Shown here one piece after another: positions 51,163-62,108 of a DNA stretch of 64,000 nucleotides. Positions within the stretch are counted from its first letter, which is position 1, and each line of letters starts with the position of its first letter. The translations under genes were made by a program, and so were the position numbers. The notes below the pieces were generated by a model that searched no databases, was not told where the DNA came from, and saw only the letters and a list, made by a program, of their open reading frames with translations. The stretch lies in NCBI RefSeq assembly GCF_014195545.1, contig NZ_JACIBX010000001.1, positions 392,463-456,462 of the forward strand, read 5' to 3'. The DNA is from Limimaricola variabilis (GTDB taxonomy: Bacteria > Pseudomonadota > Alphaproteobacteria > Rhodobacterales > Rhodobacteraceae).

Positions 51163-51888
51163 TCAGCCATGCACCCGGGTATAGGTGCCCTCGCCCGCGA
51201 GGATGCCGCGGAACCCGCCCGGCTCGTCGAGCGAAAACACGATGATCGGCAGGCTGTTATCCCGCGCCAGCGCGATCGCCGAGGCATCCATCACGCCCAG
51301 ATGCTTCTGCAGCACCTCGTCATAGGTCACGTTCTCGTAGCGCTTGGCGTCGTCGAACTTCTTCGGGTCCTTGTCGTAGACTCCGTCGACCTTGGTGCCC
51401 TTGAAGATCGCCTCGCAGCTCATCTCGTTGGCGCGCAGCGTCGCGGCCGTGTCGGTGGTGAAATATGGGTTGCCGGTGCCGGCGGCAAAGATGCAGACGC
51501 GCTTCTTCTCGAGATGGCGCACCGCGCGGCGGCGGATATAGGGCTCGCAGACCTGGTCCATCGGGATGGCCGAGATGACGCGGGTGAAGACGCCCAGCGT
51601 CTCCAGCGCCGACTGCATCGCCAGCGCGTTCATCACCGTGGCCAGCATGCCCATGTAGTCGGCGGTGGTCCGCTCCATGCCCTGGGCCGAGCCGGACAGG
51701 CCGCGGAAGATGTTGCCGCCGCCGATCACCATGCAGATCTCGACGCCGAGATCGTGCACCGACTTGACCTCGCGGGCGATGCGTTCGACGGTCGGCGGAT
51801 GCAGACCGAACGCCGTGTTCCCCATCAGCGCCTCGCCGGAGATCTTCAGCATCACCCTGCGGAAGGCAGGCTTATGGGTGTCGGTCAT
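51163..51888 (-). CDS. pyrH: UMP kinase
   Basis: The 241 residues show the amino-acid-kinase fold: [47 protein letters not shown] and [17 protein letters not shown], plus [13 protein letters not shown]. It phosphorylates UMP to UDP. It is the first gene of the - strand envelope series, divergent from miaA across 107 bases. The start ATG 51888 gives [12 protein letters not shown]. Confidence 0.96.
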   Translation of the reverse strand: MTDTHKPAFRRVMLKISGEALMGNTAFGLHPPTVERIAREVKSVHDLGVEICMVIGGGNIFRGLSGSAQGMERTTADYMGMLATVMNALAMQSALETLGVFTRVISAIPMDQVCEPYIRRRAVRHLEKKRVCIFAAGTGNPYFTTDTAATLRANEMSCEAIFKGTKVDGVYDKDPKKFDDAKRYENVTYDEVLQKHLGVMDASAIALARDNSLPIIVFSLDEPGGFRGILAGEGTYTRVHG

Positions 51889-51995
51889 GGGCGCTCCGTA
51901 CATGGCTCGGGGGAAATCGGGTCGCGGCGCAAGATGGACGAAAGCAGGCCCATGTTCAATGCCACGCGGGCGGCTTCGGCGGCGGCCGGCCGTCG

Positions 51996-52883
51996 ATGAG
52001 CTCGCTTTTCGAGATCGCGCGCGGGCTCGATCCCGCGCGCCCGGTGCTGATCGCCGGGCCGACCGCCTCGGGCAAGTCGGCGCTGGCGCTCGCCATCGCC
52101 GAAACCGGCGGCGGCGTGGTGGTGAATGCCGATGCGCTGCAGGTCTATGCCGACTGGCGGGTGCTGTCGGCGCGGCCCTCGGCCGAGGAAGAGGCGCGCG
52201 CGCCGCACGCGCTCTACGGCCATGTCGGGCGAGAGACGACCTATTCGGTGGGCCACTGGCTGCGCGAGGTGGCACCTCTTCTGGACGGCCCCCGGCCGAT
52301 CGTGGTCGGCGGCACCGGTCTCTACTTCTCGGCCCTGACCGAGGGGCTGGCCGAGATCCCGGCAACGCCGCCGGGGATTCGCGCACAGGCCGATGCGATC
52401 GCCCTGCCCGATCTGGTCGCCGGCCTCGATGCCGAGACCCGCGGGCGCATCGACCTCGCCAACCGCGCCCGGGTGCAGCGCGCCTGGGAGGTGTTGCGCG
52501 CCACCGGGCGCGGCATCGCCGCTTGGCAGGCGGACACGCCGCCGCCCCTGCTGCCGCTGTCCCGCGCCCAGCCGATCGTGCTGCGCCCCGACCCGGCCTG
52601 GCTCAACGCGCGCATCGCGCGGCGCTTCGACGCGATGCTGCAGGAGGGCGCGCTCGACGAGGCCCGCGCGGCCCTGCCGCATTGGCAGCCCGCCGCCCCC
52701 TGGGCCCGGGCGATCGGCGCTCCCGAGCTGGTCGCGCATTTGCGGGGCGAAACCGACCTCGCCACTGCCCGAGAGGCCGCGATCATCGCCTCGCGGCAAT
52801 ACGCCAAGCGCCAACGCAGCTGGTTTCGCAGCCGGATGGGCGAGTGGCGCGGGCTCGACCCGGCGGAGATCACGGCAGGCTGA
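51996..52883 (+). CDS. miaA: tRNA dimethylallyltransferase
   Basis: The 295-residue protein has the P-loop [12 protein letters not shown] (Lys27), the catalytic [19 protein letters not shown] region and [12 protein letters not shown]. It adds a dimethylallyl group to A37 of tRNAs reading UNN codons, the first step to ms2i6A. The gene stands alone after the divergent pyrH. Confidence 0.95.
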   Translation: MSSLFEIARGLDPARPVLIAGPTASGKSALALAIAETGGGVVVNADALQVYADWRVLSARPSAEEEARAPHALYGHVGRETTYSVGHWLREVAPLLDGPRPIVVGGTGLYFSALTEGLAEIPATPPGIRAQADAIALPDLVAGLDAETRGRIDLANRARVQRAWEVLRATGRGIAAWQADTPPPLLPLSRAQPIVLRPDPAWLNARIARRFDAMLQEGALDEARAALPHWQPAAPWARAIGAPELVAHLRGETDLATAREAAIIASRQYAKRQRSWFRSRMGEWRGLDPAEITAG

Positions 52884-53058
52884 ACGGGCCCTGCGCTTCC
52901 CGGCGCGCAAGTTGACAGGCAGCCGGCTTTTCGACACGACCTGTCGCGAACGCGCCAGACCGGGCCCTGCCCCGGGGCGGCGCGCGCGGAGGACACCGAA
53001 TCGCGACCCCTGCCGGGCGTCGATGCGGGCCGGCGCCGGAAGAAGGACGGACATCATC

Positions 53059-54693
53059 ATGCGATCCAAGTTTCATCCCGCCGCGCAGATGTATGCCGCC
53101 GAGCATCGCGCCGGGCGCCTGTCGCGACGCGAGTTCCTCACCCGCGCCACCGCGCTCGGCATCGCCGCGCCGGCCGCCTTCGGGCTGATCGGCCTGCCCG
53201 TCCCGGCCCGGGCGCAAGCCGCACCACGACAGGGCGGCACGCTGCGCATGGAGATGGAGACCCGCGAGATCACCGATCCGCGCCGCGCCGATTGGAGCCA
53301 GATCGCAAATTTCTACCGCGGCTGGCTCGACTATCTCGTGCAATACGAAGCCGACGGCACGATCACCCCGATGCTGCTCGAAAGCTGGGAGGCCAATGAC
53401 GACGCCACGCAGTTCACGCTGCGGGTTCGTCCGGGCGTGACTTGGAACAATGGCGATCCGTTCACCGCCGACGACGTGGTGCGCAACATCACCCGCTGGT
53501 GCGACGCCACCGTGCCGGGCAATTCCATGGCCGGCCGCATGGCCCAGCTGGTCGACCCGGCGACACGGCAGGCCCGCGACGGGGCCATCACCCGGATCGA
53601 CGACCTGACCGTGCAGCTCGAACTGGCCGCGCCGGACATCTCGCTGGTCGTCTCGATGACCGACTACCCGGCCGCCCTCACCCATGCGAGCTTCGACGGC
53701 GGTGACCCGTCGCTGAACCCCATCGGCACCGGCCCCTACCTTCCCGAAGCCAACGAGGTCGGGCTGCGACAGGTGCTGGTGCGCAATCCGGATCACGTCT
53801 GGTGGGGCAGCGACGTGTTCGGCGGCCCCTATCTCGACCGGATCGAATACCTCGATTACGGCACCGACCCCGCCGCCAAGCTGGCCGCCGCCGAGGCCGG
53901 CGAGATCGACGCCACCTACCAGACCACCGGCGATTTCGTCGACCTGTTCGACAGCATCGGCTGGAGCCGGTCCGAGGTGATGACCGCCGCGACGCTGACG
54001 GTGCGCTTCAACCAGGACAGCCCGCCCTTCGGCCATCGCGACGTCCGTCGCGCGATGCAGATGGCGGTCGACAATGCCATCGTGCTGGAGCTCGGCTATG
54101 ACGGCCACGGGCTGGTGGCCGAGAACCACCATGTCTGCCCGATCCACCCCGAATACGCGCCCGTCGGGCCGCCGGCCCACGACCCGGCCCGCGCCCGCGA
54201 GCTGCTTGCCGAGACCGGCTTCGGCGCGCAGGTCTTCGAGCTGATCTCGCTCGACGACGCCTGGCAGGCGGCGAGCTGCGACGCGGTGGCGGCGCAGCTG
54301 CGCGACGCCGGCATCAAGATCGAGCGGCGGGTTCTGCCGGGTGGCGAGTTCTGGAAGGACTGGCTGAGCTACCCCTTCTCGGCGACCGAGTGGAACATGC
54401 GCCCGCTCGGCGTGCAGATCCTCGCGCTGGCCTACAAGTCGGGCGAGCCCTGGAACGAGACCGGCTACACCAACCCCGAATTCGACGCGGCCTTGGCCGA
54501 GGCCATGTCGCTTGCCGATGTCGAGGCGCGGCGCGCGGTGATGGCGCGGCTCGAACGGATGCTGCAGGAGGACGGGGTGGTCATCCAGCCCTTCTGGCGC
54601 ACGCTCTATCGCCACGCCGCCGACCATGTGAGCGGGATCGAGATGCACCCGACCTTCGAGCACCATCACTACCGCTGGTCGCTCGCCGGCTGA
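53059..54693 (+). CDS. ABC transporter substrate-binding protein, family 5, twin-arginine type signal
   Basis: The 544-residue protein starts [20 protein letters not shown] and continues [20 protein letters not shown], a likely twin-arginine signal, ending near ARAQA. The mature part is a family 5 (peptide/nickel/opine type) periplasmic binding protein: [42 protein letters not shown] and [23 protein letters not shown]. No permease or ATPase gene is adjacent, so it is an orphan binding protein. A 175-base upstream gap may hold a promoter. The ligand is unknown. Confidence 0.88.
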   Translation: MRSKFHPAAQMYAAEHRAGRLSRREFLTRATALGIAAPAAFGLIGLPVPARAQAAPRQGGTLRMEMETREITDPRRADWSQIANFYRGWLDYLVQYEADGTITPMLLESWEANDDATQFTLRVRPGVTWNNGDPFTADDVVRNITRWCDATVPGNSMAGRMAQLVDPATRQARDGAITRIDDLTVQLELAAPDISLVVSMTDYPAALTHASFDGGDPSLNPIGTGPYLPEANEVGLRQVLVRNPDHVWWGSDVFGGPYLDRIEYLDYGTDPAAKLAAAEAGEIDATYQTTGDFVDLFDSIGWSRSEVMTAATLTVRFNQDSPPFGHRDVRRAMQMAVDNAIVLELGYDGHGLVAENHHVCPIHPEYAPVGPPAHDPARARELLAETGFGAQVFELISLDDAWQAASCDAVAAQLRDAGIKIERRVLPGGEFWKDWLSYPFSATEWNMRPLGVQILALAYKSGEPWNETGYTNPEFDAALAEAMSLADVEARRAVMARLERMLQEDGVVIQPFWRTLYRHAADHVSGIEMHPTFEHHHYRWSLAG

Positions 54694-54767
54694 GGCCCTT
54701 GCGTCATGCGCGTCGAATCCCTGCCCCGGTGATGGAACAAGCCCGCCACTCGCCAGCTTGAGCGGGC

Positions 54768-55601
54768 ATGACACAGCAGGATCTTCAGTGGGCAGTGCCC
54801 GTCATGCGTCTCGGCTATGCCGGTCGTGGTCTCATCTATCTCGTCGTGGCGATCCTGTCGCTCGCGGCGATCTGGCGCGGCTCGACGCCGGGCGGCACCG
54901 GCGAGGCGATGGCCTCGCTCGAACGCGCCTGGTGGGGCATCGCGCTGCTGGCGCTGATCGCGCTGGGCCTCGCGGCCTATGGCGTCTGGCGGCTGGTCGC
55001 GGCCGGCTGGGATCTCGAGGCGCATGGCAGTGGCGCCAAGGGCGTGGTGGCGCGGATCGGCCAGGTCGTGACCGGCCTGATCCATCTCGGTCTGGCCTTC
55101 ACGGCGGTGGCAATCCTGATGCCCTCCTCCTCCGGCTCGGGCAGCGGATCGAGCCTCGACAAATGGACCGGCAAGGTGATGCAGATGCCGTTCGGCCAAT
55201 GGCTCGTCGGCCTCGCCGGCGCGATCGGGCTGGGCGCGGGCCTTTACTACATCTGGAAGGGCTGGTCCCACAAATACATGGAGAACCTGCGCGCCAAGCC
55301 CCTGACGCTGAAGCTGCAGCCGGCCCTGACCGCGGGCCTCGCCGCCAATGGCGCGGTGATCGCCATCGTCGGCTTCCTGCTGGTCTACGCGGCCTGGACC
55401 CTCGACCCGAGCGAGGCCGGCGGCCTAGCCGAGGCTTTCGACTGGCTGCGTGAAAAGCCCTATGGCACCGTGCTCGTCACCGCGCTGGCGGTGGGCCTGC
55501 TCGGCTTCTCGCTGTTCTGCTTCGTCAACGCTGCCTACCGGATCGTGCCGAAGCTCAGGACCGACGACATGGAGACGCTGGCGCGCAAGCTGGCCGCCTA
55601 A
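54768..55601 (+). CDS. DUF1206 family membrane protein
   Basis: The 277 residues contain three similar pairs of membrane spans, the arrangement of DUF1206; repeated elements are [38 protein letters not shown] and [20 protein letters not shown], each with a downstream basic loop. The function is unknown. Its TAA overlaps the convergent transglycosylase stop by four bases. Confidence 0.85.
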   Translation: MTQQDLQWAVPVMRLGYAGRGLIYLVVAILSLAAIWRGSTPGGTGEAMASLERAWWGIALLALIALGLAAYGVWRLVAAGWDLEAHGSGAKGVVARIGQVVTGLIHLGLAFTAVAILMPSSSGSGSGSSLDKWTGKVMQMPFGQWLVGLAGAIGLGAGLYYIWKGWSHKYMENLRAKPLTLKLQPALTAGLAANGAVIAIVGFLLVYAAWTLDPSEAGGLAEAFDWLREKPYGTVLVTALAVGLLGFSLFCFVNAAYRIVPKLRTDDMETLARKLAA

Positions 55602-56197
55602 CGTCCGAGGATCGCCTTCACGTAGTGCCGGGTCTCGGCGTAAGGCGGGATGCCACCGTATTTCTGCACCGCGCCCGGCCCGGCATTGTAGGCCGCCAGA
55701 GCAAGCTGCCAGTCGCCGAAGGTGTCGTGCTGCATCCGCAGGTAACGCGCGCCGCCCTCGAGGTTCTGGCGCGGGTCCATCGGATCGACCCGCAGCAGCC
55801 GCGCCGTGTCGGGCATCAGCTGCGCGAGACCCAGCGCCCCGACCCGGCTGACCGCGCGGGCGTTCCAGCCGCTCTCCTGCTGCACCAGCCGCAGGAACAG
55901 GTCTTCGGGAATGCGATGCTTGCGCGCCGCCTCCCGGGCCAGCGTCAGATAGGGGCCGGAATAGCGCCCGGTGAAGCTCGGAGCGACGGCGACCTGCAAC
56001 TCCTGCGGCACCTCGGCCCGAGGTGGCTGCAGCCGCGAGGAGCTCGCATATTGCGATGCCGCGCGCCCGTCCAGCACGCTCAGCTGCGAAGCGTACAGCC
56101 CCGGCCCCGAACTCGTGGAAACCCTGTCGGCCGAAGCCTGCGTCGCGCAGAGAAGTGCCAAGGCCGCGGCGGCGGCCCCCCGTGATCGAATATTCAT
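55598..56197 (-). CDS. Lytic transglycosylase (SLT/GH23 family)
   Basis: The 199-residue protein has a signal peptide ([23 protein letters not shown]) and a C-terminal SLT domain (~85-199) with the catalytic Glu in [31 protein letters not shown] and [19 protein letters not shown]. It cleaves peptidoglycan to 1,6-anhydro-muramic acid products in the periplasm. The nearby anmK would recycle such products. The start is ATG 56197. Confidence 0.9.
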   Translation of the reverse strand: MNIRSRGAAAAALALLCATQASADRVSTSSGPGLYASQLSVLDGRAASQYASSSRLQPPRAEVPQELQVAVAPSFTGRYSGPYLTLAREAARKHRIPEDLFLRLVQQESGWNARAVSRVGALGLAQLMPDTARLLRVDPMDPRQNLEGGARYLRMQHDTFGDWQLALAAYNAGPGAVQKYGGIPPYAETRHYVKAILGR

Positions 56198-56380
56198 CGC
56201 GTCCCTCCGTTCCGCCGGTCGATGCCGGCGCAGGCCATTCGCTGGTCCGTTCGATGTCGCGAGGCTAACCGCGTTCGTGGCGGAAAGGGAAGATGAAACC
56301 GGCGTTTGTGCTGTCATCCCGCGCTCGCGCGGCATAGTCTCGGCGCGACGAAAGACGAGATTCTAAGGCAGGAGGCGATA

Positions 56381-56890
56381 ATGGCCGGTTCCGTCAACAA
56401 GGTGATAATCATCGGAAATCTGGGCCGTGACCCGGAGGTCCGGACCTTCCAGAACGGCGGCAAGGTGGTGAACCTGCGCGTCGCCACCTCCGAGACCTGG
56501 AAGGACCGCAACACCGGCGAACGTCGCGAGCGTACCGAGTGGCATTCGGTCGCGATCTTCAACGAGCCGCTGGGCCGGATCGCCGAGCAATATCTCAAGA
56601 AGGGCTCGACCGTCTATCTCGAGGGCCAGCTTGAAACCCGCAAATGGCAGGACCAGCAAGGCAACGACCGCTACTCCACCGAGGTGGTGCTGCGGCCCTA
56701 TACCGGCAACCTGACGCTGCTGGGCGGTCGCGGCGACGGCGGCTCTGGCGGCGGCTTCGGCGGCGATGACCGGGGCGGCTATGGCGGCGGGTCGGGCGGC
56801 TATGACGACCGCGGCGGCTACGACGATCGCGGCGGCCAGGGCGGCGGTGGCGGCGGCAGCCGCGACATCGACGACGAGATCCCGTTCTAA
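56381..56890 (+). CDS. ssb: Single-stranded DNA-binding protein
   Basis: The 169-residue protein has the OB fold ([21 protein letters not shown] to ~115), a glycine/aspartate-rich linker with repeated GGYDDRGG units, and the C-terminal DDEIPF tail that binds partner proteins. GGAGG lies seven bases before ATG 56381. No SOS box was found upstream, unlike in some relatives. Confidence 0.97.
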   Translation: MAGSVNKVIIIGNLGRDPEVRTFQNGGKVVNLRVATSETWKDRNTGERRERTEWHSVAIFNEPLGRIAEQYLKKGSTVYLEGQLETRKWQDQQGNDRYSTEVVLRPYTGNLTLLGGRGDGGSGGGFGGDDRGGYGGGSGGYDDRGGYDDRGGQGGGGGGSRDIDDEIPF

Positions 56891-56896
56891 TCGGAA

Positions 56897-56922
56897 CGGC
56901 CGGGGGGCCGCTCCCCCGGCCG
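56897..56922. terminator. Hairpin after ssb
   Basis: CGGCCGGGGG (56897-56906) and CCCCCGGCCG (56913-56922) form a perfect 10-base-pair stem with a six-base loop, just seven bases after the ssb stop. No T-tract follows; read-through into the next gene is possible. Confidence 0.6.
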
Positions 56923-56936
56923 ACCGGAGCCCCAGA

Positions 56937-57797
56937 ATGCGCCACATTACCGCTGGACGAGTAACCTTTGCCCACAAGGCCGACGCGGAGCCGCCGAACA
57001 TCGGCGATATCCTGTGTTCGCCGCGGCATTACTTCGATTTCTCCTTCGAAGGACCGGGACGGGTATTGGTGGTCGGCGGCGGTGCGATACCCGATCCGCT
57101 GGCTGCTGATGGCGGCAACGAGTTCGCACATCGCTTGGTTTGGGCAACCGGCGCATCGCGCCCGTTCTACCCGCGCCCCAAGGATCGTATCAGGGCGATC
57201 CAGCATCGCTTGCGTGAGGGTGCGTCGCAGCGGCGATGGCCGGATGCCCTGGTCGGAAGCCGCGATCCAGATGCGGCAGGGGCGGATGCGCTGCCCTGCC
57301 CCAGTTGCTTTCATGAGGTTTGCGACACGCCGCGAGGCGCCGGCATTGGCGTCATTCTCAACGCCAATCCCCGCGTCAGCGGCGGCGGTCTGCCTGACTG
57401 GCTAGGGCAGGAGCACCCCGGCCTCTTGCTTGGAAGCAACGCCATCTCGGAGGCCGATCTGCTCGCCTTCTTCGGCGCCACGCGCCGGATTGTCACCAAT
57501 TCCTACCACATGGCCTACTGGTCGCTCTTGAGTGGTGGCGAGGTAGCCATACTGGGCCATTCCAGCAAACTCGCGAGCCTGCTGACCCTGTTCGGCCTCG
57601 ATCCGCAGCAAATCCACCGCTACCCGCAGGCCGACTACCGTCGGATGGAGGCCGCGTTACGCGATGCGCTAGACCGCGGTCCCTGGCTGTCGCTCAAGGT
57701 TCCGGCCGCCACACGCGAGGACTTCCGCGCCCGAAACATGGATTTTGCGGCGCGCGCGACACGGACCGTACCCGGACTGCGGATAACCCGTCGTTAA
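56937..57797 (+). CDS. Polysaccharide pyruvyl transferase-like protein
   Basis: The 286 residues resemble polysaccharide pyruvyl transferases: [18 protein letters not shown], the [12 protein letters not shown] block, and [23 protein letters not shown] with HSSKLASLL in the C-terminal half. The family transfers pyruvate from PEP to sugars or, in related groups, acts as glycosyltransferases. It starts at ATG 56937, with CGGAGC nine bases upstream, just after the ssb hairpin, away from the polysaccharide locus. Its role and acceptor are unknown. It converges on anmK with a four-base overlap. Confidence 0.7.
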   Translation: MRHITAGRVTFAHKADAEPPNIGDILCSPRHYFDFSFEGPGRVLVVGGGAIPDPLAADGGNEFAHRLVWATGASRPFYPRPKDRIRAIQHRLREGASQRRWPDALVGSRDPDAAGADALPCPSCFHEVCDTPRGAGIGVILNANPRVSGGGLPDWLGQEHPGLLLGSNAISEADLLAFFGATRRIVTNSYHMAYWSLLSGGEVAILGHSSKLASLLTLFGLDPQQIHRYPQADYRRMEAALRDALDRGPWLSLKVPAATREDFRARNMDFAARATRTVPGLRITRR

Positions 57798-58933
57798 CTG
57801 CCGGCCAGAGCCGCTCCTAGGCCGAGCTCCCCGGGTCGGCTGATCGTGCCGCCGCCCACGGCGGCGCGTACCCCGGTGGTCGAAGGGGCCGAGGTCGGCA
57901 GGCCGCGCGCCACCCGCGCGGCGAGAAAGGCGAAGGCCTGCGCCTCGAGCATGTCGCCGTCGAGACCGACATCCTCGACCGGCCCGACCGGGCAGTCGCA
58001 GCCCGCCGCGATCATCGCCATCATCACCGGGTTGTGCCGCCCGCCCCCGGTGACGAGCAGTCGCTCGGGCGAACTCGGGCAATGCTCCATGCCGCGCATC
58101 ACCGCCGCCGCGGCACAGGCGGTCAGCGTCGCCGCCGCATCGGCATCCGAAAGCGCCTCGACCTCTTGCGACAGAACGGCGAAGGCATCGCGGTCGAGCG
58201 ATTTCGGCGCCATGCGGTAGAAATGCGGGTGCTCCAGGAACCGGGCTACCACCGCGTCGTCCACCTCGCCCGCGGCGGCGAGCGCGCCGTCATCGTCGCG
58301 CGTCCGGCCCAGCCGCCCCTGCACCAGATCGTCGATCGGCGCGTTGGCCGGGCCGGTGTCGAACGCCAGCAGCGCACCCTCTGCCTCGGGACGAGCGAAG
58401 CCCGGATCAACGAAGGTCAGGTTGCCGACGCCGCCGAGATTGAGGAAGGCCAGCGGCGCTGCTGCGCCCACGAACTTCGCCAGCGCGAAATGATAGAACG
58501 GCGCGAGCGGCGCCCCCTCGCCGCCGAAGCGGACATCCGAGCTGCGGAAGTCCCAGACCACGGGGACGCCCAGCGCCTCGGCCAGAATCGCGCCCGAGCC
58601 GGCCTGATGGGTGCCGCGCCCCCTTGGGTCATGCGCGAAGGTCTGGCCGTGAAATCCGATCAGCGCGACATTCTCGAAGCGCGACAGGATCTCGGCATGG
58701 GCGGTCTCGACGATCTCCGCCGCGGCCTCCACCTCCGGCCCTTCCCAGCGGCCCAGCGCCGCGCGCAGCACCGCGCGCTCGGCCTCGGAATAGGGCCGGT
58801 AGGCGCTTTCGCCGAAGCCGAAGACGCTTTCGCCATCCGTTTCGATCACCGCCGCATCGACGCCGTCGAGCGAGGTGCCCGACATCGCGCCCAAGCACCT
58901 GATCCTGTCGCCCGTGCCGAACCGCCGCATCAC
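57794..58933 (-). CDS. anmK: Anhydro-N-acetylmuramic acid kinase
   Basis: The 379-residue protein begins with the ATP-binding [20 protein letters not shown], followed by [27 protein letters not shown] and [12 protein letters not shown]. It opens and phosphorylates 1,6-anhydro-MurNAc released from peptidoglycan turnover, giving MurNAc-6-phosphate. It is divergent from tyrS. Confidence 0.94.
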   Translation of the reverse strand: MMRRFGTGDRIRCLGAMSGTSLDGVDAAVIETDGESVFGFGESAYRPYSEAERAVLRAALGRWEGPEVEAAAEIVETAHAEILSRFENVALIGFHGQTFAHDPRGRGTHQAGSGAILAEALGVPVVWDFRSSDVRFGGEGAPLAPFYHFALAKFVGAAAPLAFLNLGGVGNLTFVDPGFARPEAEGALLAFDTGPANAPIDDLVQGRLGRTRDDDGALAAAGEVDDAVVARFLEHPHFYRMAPKSLDRDAFAVLSQEVEALSDADAAATLTACAAAAVMRGMEHCPSSPERLLVTGGGRHNPVMMAMIAAGCDCPVGPVEDVGLDGDMLEAQAFAFLAARVARGLPTSAPSTTGVRAAVGGGTISRPGELGLGAALAGS

Positions 58934-58993
58934 GCTTTCCCTCGCCCCAGCTGATGCCTATAGAGTGGCGCGACCAAGAGAGGGGCACAAGAC

Positions 58994-60244
58994 ATGACCT
59001 ACCACCCCAAGAGCGACTTCATGTCCGTGATGATCGAGCGCGGCTATCTCGCCGACTGCACCGATTACCAGGGCCTGGACGAGGCGCTGTCGAAGGGGGT
59101 CGTGCCCGCCTATATCGGCTATGACGCCACCGCGGCGTCGCTGCATGTCGGCCACCTGCTCAACGTGATGATGCTGCGCTGGCTGCAGAAGACCGGCCAC
59201 AAGCCGATCACGCTGATGGGCGGCGGCACCACCAAGGTGGGCGATCCGAGCTTCCGCTCGGACGAACGCCCGCTGCTGGGCCCCGACCAGATCGCCGCGA
59301 ACATCGCGGGCATGAAGCAGGTCTTCGCGCGCTACCTGTCCTACGGTGACGCGCCCACCGACGCGCTGATGCTCGACAACGCCGAGTGGCTCGACAACCT
59401 CAACTACCTCGAGTTCCTGCGCGACATCGGGCGGCATTTCTCGGTCAACCGGATGCTGTCCTTCGAGAGCGTGAAGTCGAGGATCGACCGCGAGCAGTCG
59501 CTGTCCTTCCTCGAGTTCAACTACATGATCCTGCAGGCTTACGACTTCCTCGAGCTGAACCGCCGCTATGGCTGCGTGCTGCAGATGGGCGGCTCCGACC
59601 AGTGGGGCAACATCGTCAACGGCATCGACCTGACGCGCCGGGTGCTCGACCACGAGATCTACGGCCTGACCTCGCCGCTGCTGACCACCTCGGACGGCCG
59701 CAAGATGGGCAAGAGCCAGGGCGGCGCGGTCTGGCTCAACGAGGACATGCTGAGCCCGTACGAGTTCTGGCAGTTCTGGCGCAACACGACCGACGCCGAT
59801 GTCGGCCGTTTCCTCAAGCTCTACACCGAGCTGCCGGTGGATGAGTGCGAGCGCCTCGGCGCGCTGTCGGGCTCGGAGATCAACGAGGGCAAGATCGTGC
59901 TCGCCGACGAGGTCACCGCGCTGCTGCATGGCCGCGAGGCTGCCGAGACCGCCAAGGCCACGGCACGCGAGGTGTTCGAGAAGGGCGGCGTGGGCGACGA
60001 CCTGCCCACCCTCACCCTCACCGAGGAAGAGGTCGGCGGCGGCATCTCTGTGGTGCAGCTGCTGGTCCGCTCGGGCCTTGCCGGGTCGGGCAAGGAGGCC
60101 AAGCGCCTGATCGCCGACAACGGCGCGCGCCTCGACGACGCGCCGCTCACCGATGCGGGGCTGGTGATCGACCGCGCGGCGCTGACCGCGCCGATCAAGC
60201 TCTCGGCCGGCAAGAAGCGCCACGCGCTGGTGCGGCTGGGCTGA
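58994..60244 (+). CDS. tyrS: Tyrosyl-tRNA synthetase
   Basis: The 416 residues have the HIGH-type motif HVGHLLN (His51-His54), [18 protein letters not shown], the KMSKS-type KMGKS starting at Lys237 and a C-terminal S4 RNA-binding domain ([18 protein letters not shown]). It charges tRNA-Tyr. It has no T-box upstream and is followed by a strong terminator. Confidence 0.96.
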   Translation: MTYHPKSDFMSVMIERGYLADCTDYQGLDEALSKGVVPAYIGYDATAASLHVGHLLNVMMLRWLQKTGHKPITLMGGGTTKVGDPSFRSDERPLLGPDQIAANIAGMKQVFARYLSYGDAPTDALMLDNAEWLDNLNYLEFLRDIGRHFSVNRMLSFESVKSRIDREQSLSFLEFNYMILQAYDFLELNRRYGCVLQMGGSDQWGNIVNGIDLTRRVLDHEIYGLTSPLLTTSDGRKMGKSQGGAVWLNEDMLSPYEFWQFWRNTTDADVGRFLKLYTELPVDECERLGALSGSEINEGKIVLADEVTALLHGREAAETAKATAREVFEKGGVGDDLPTLTLTEEEVGGGISVVQLLVRSGLAGSGKEAKRLIADNGARLDDAPLTDAGLVIDRAALTAPIKLSAGKKRHALVRLG

Positions 60245-60252
60245 GACGACAG

Positions 60253-60276
60253 GGGGCGGCGCGAGCCGCCCCTTTT
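60253..60276 (+). terminator. Intrinsic terminator of tyrS
   Basis: GGGGCGGC (60253-60260) and GCCGCCCC (60265-60272) pair perfectly around GCGA and are followed by TTTT, eight bases after the tyrS stop. Confidence 0.92.
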
Positions 60277-60352
60277 GCCTTGTGGCGCCCGACCGGCGGC
60301 GGAACCGTCATCGTCCCCCGCGGTTGGCCTCCTGTCCACCAGGAGAGCCGAG

Positions 60353-60994
60353 ATGAAAGATGCCACCGGACAACCGGTCGACGCGGAACGCCCCTACCTG
60401 TTGCTGCTGCTGGCCGGAATCGGCTTTTTCGGCTGCCTGTCGATGATCGGCGGCACCATCGCCGCGCAGATCGTCGTGCCGGGCCATGACTGGATCGCCG
60501 ACACGATCAGTGATCTCGGCGCCGGCGAGTGGGAAATCATCATGGACGTCGCGCTCTACGGCTTCGCCGCGGGGCTGTTCGCCACCGCGCTCGCGGCGGC
60601 GCATGCGCATCTGGGCGGGATCGGCTGGTCGGCGGGGGTCGTCTCGCTCGCCATTCTCGCGGCGCTGGTCGTCATGGTCGGCGCACGCAACGAATATGGC
60701 GATGCCGACAGCGACGGCGTCGTCATCCACATCTACCTCGTCTACGGCCTCGGCGCGCTGTTCCTCGCCGCGCCGCTGAGCATGGCATCGGGCTTCGGGC
60801 GCCACCATCCCGGGGCGCGTCGCGCCCTGATCGGTCTGGCCATCGCATGGGTCGTCATGGCGCCCCTGTTCCTCATGGCCCCCACCTCGATCGACGGGCT
60901 GGCCGAGCGGGTGCTCGGCCTGATCGCCTGCGGCATGATCGCGGTGATGGCCTGGGTGTTCTGGCAGCGCGGCCGCGACGCGCATCGCGGCTAG
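60353..60994 (+). CDS. DUF998 domain membrane protein
   Basis: The 213-residue protein has six predicted membrane spans and the DUF998 pattern FGCLSMIGGTIAAQIVVPGHDWIADTISDLGAGE near the first span. The function is unknown. ATG 60353 has AGGAGAG nine bases upstream. Its TAG overlaps the convergent DUF3179 stop (CTAG). Confidence 0.8.
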   Translation: MKDATGQPVDAERPYLLLLLAGIGFFGCLSMIGGTIAAQIVVPGHDWIADTISDLGAGEWEIIMDVALYGFAAGLFATALAAAHAHLGGIGWSAGVVSLAILAALVVMVGARNEYGDADSDGVVIHIYLVYGLGALFLAAPLSMASGFGRHHPGARRALIGLAIAWVVMAPLFLMAPTSIDGLAERVLGLIACGMIAVMAWVFWQRGRDAHRG

Positions 60995-61953
60995 CCGCCG
61001 AGCATCCATTCCCCCTGCGGCCAGAAGGCGTGGAAGGCGAATGCGAAGAGCACGTCATGTGGCACGTCGCGGCCCTGCGCGTCGCGCACCCGGACATTGC
61101 CCACGTCGCGCCCCTGCCCCACGCGCCCGGCGTCGAGGGCGCTGGCCTGACCCGCCTCCCAGCTGATCGTCACGCCGGCCTCCGTGACCTGCCCCGCCTC
61201 GCGCAGCCGCGAGAACGGCCAGGCCCGGTCGCCGACCCGTACCACGCGCATCAGCGCCGGCACGCCATGCGGCGGCATCTCGCCCGAATAGAGGAAGGGC
61301 CGGCGCGAGCTGTCATAGCTCACATAGGGGTTGCGACCGTAATCCCGGCTCCAGTCCGGCTCGTCCATCACCACACCGTCGGGATGGGCGGCGCGGAACC
61401 GCTCCCAGCTGTCCATCCAGGCGGGCAGCAATTCCAGCTCCGCCCCGGTCATCTCGCCGACGATGGCGGTGCCGATGGCCTGCTGCCACCAGCTCTCGGT
61501 CTGGCGGTCATACATCACCATGTCCGAGGCGCGCAGCATCCCCGACACCCCAAAGGACAACTCGCGCCCTTCGATCCGCCGGTCGAAGATCATGCCGGAA
61601 TTGCACAGCGGGCAGTAGGTGACGGCGACCGGCACGCCGCCGGCCGCGTCGTTGACGATCTCGTGCCACAGCAGGTAGCGGATCGGATAGGCCCGGGCCG
61701 GGCCCTCCGGCGCCGGCCAGACCATCACCGGCTCCGTCGCATCGAGCCGGGTCTCGGCGGCGGCCGGGATCATGCGCGGCGCGTCGATCGCCGGGATGCC
61801 ATCCTTGGGCGGCCCGCCCGACATGATCTCGGACCAGTCGCTGATGCTGGTGTTCGAGAAATCCGTATCGGGCCAGGCCCGTTGCCAACGGCCCGGCTCG
61901 GCCATGGCCGCGCCCGAAATCGCCATGGCGGCCAGTATCCCAAGAATGCGCAT
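60991..61953 (-). CDS. DUF3179 domain-containing exported protein
   Basis: The 320 residues start with a signal peptide (MRILGILAAMAISGAAMA) and continue with the DUF3179 core: RYLLWHEIVND, VTYCPLCNSGMIFDRRIEGR, FGVSGMLRASDMVMYDRQTESWWQQ and PHDVLFAFAFHAFWP. The paired cysteines and the aromatic motif are conserved but the role is unknown. GGAGGA lies upstream of ATG 61953. Confidence 0.85.
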   Translation of the reverse strand: MRILGILAAMAISGAAMAEPGRWQRAWPDTDFSNTSISDWSEIMSGGPPKDGIPAIDAPRMIPAAAETRLDATEPVMVWPAPEGPARAYPIRYLLWHEIVNDAAGGVPVAVTYCPLCNSGMIFDRRIEGRELSFGVSGMLRASDMVMYDRQTESWWQQAIGTAIVGEMTGAELELLPAWMDSWERFRAAHPDGVVMDEPDWSRDYGRNPYVSYDSSRRPFLYSGEMPPHGVPALMRVVRVGDRAWPFSRLREAGQVTEAGVTISWEAGQASALDAGRVGQGRDVGNVRVRDAQGRDVPHDVLFAFAFHAFWPQGEWMLGG

Positions 61954-62108
61954 GATCGTGTCCTCCCTCCTCAGGAGCCTGCCGGGCGGCGCGGCGCGCG
62001 TCACCCCGCCTCACCCCAAGGTGACCCGATGCGAGCGGGCGTGTCCGAGGGTGGCGCCGCTGGGCCGAACCGGCTAGACCGGCGGCAAAAGACGTCACGG
62101 ATCCCGCC

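Noticed and set aside
56198-56380. SOS box upstream of ssb
   Set aside because: Several GTTC tetramers occur but none is followed by a second GTTC after seven bases.
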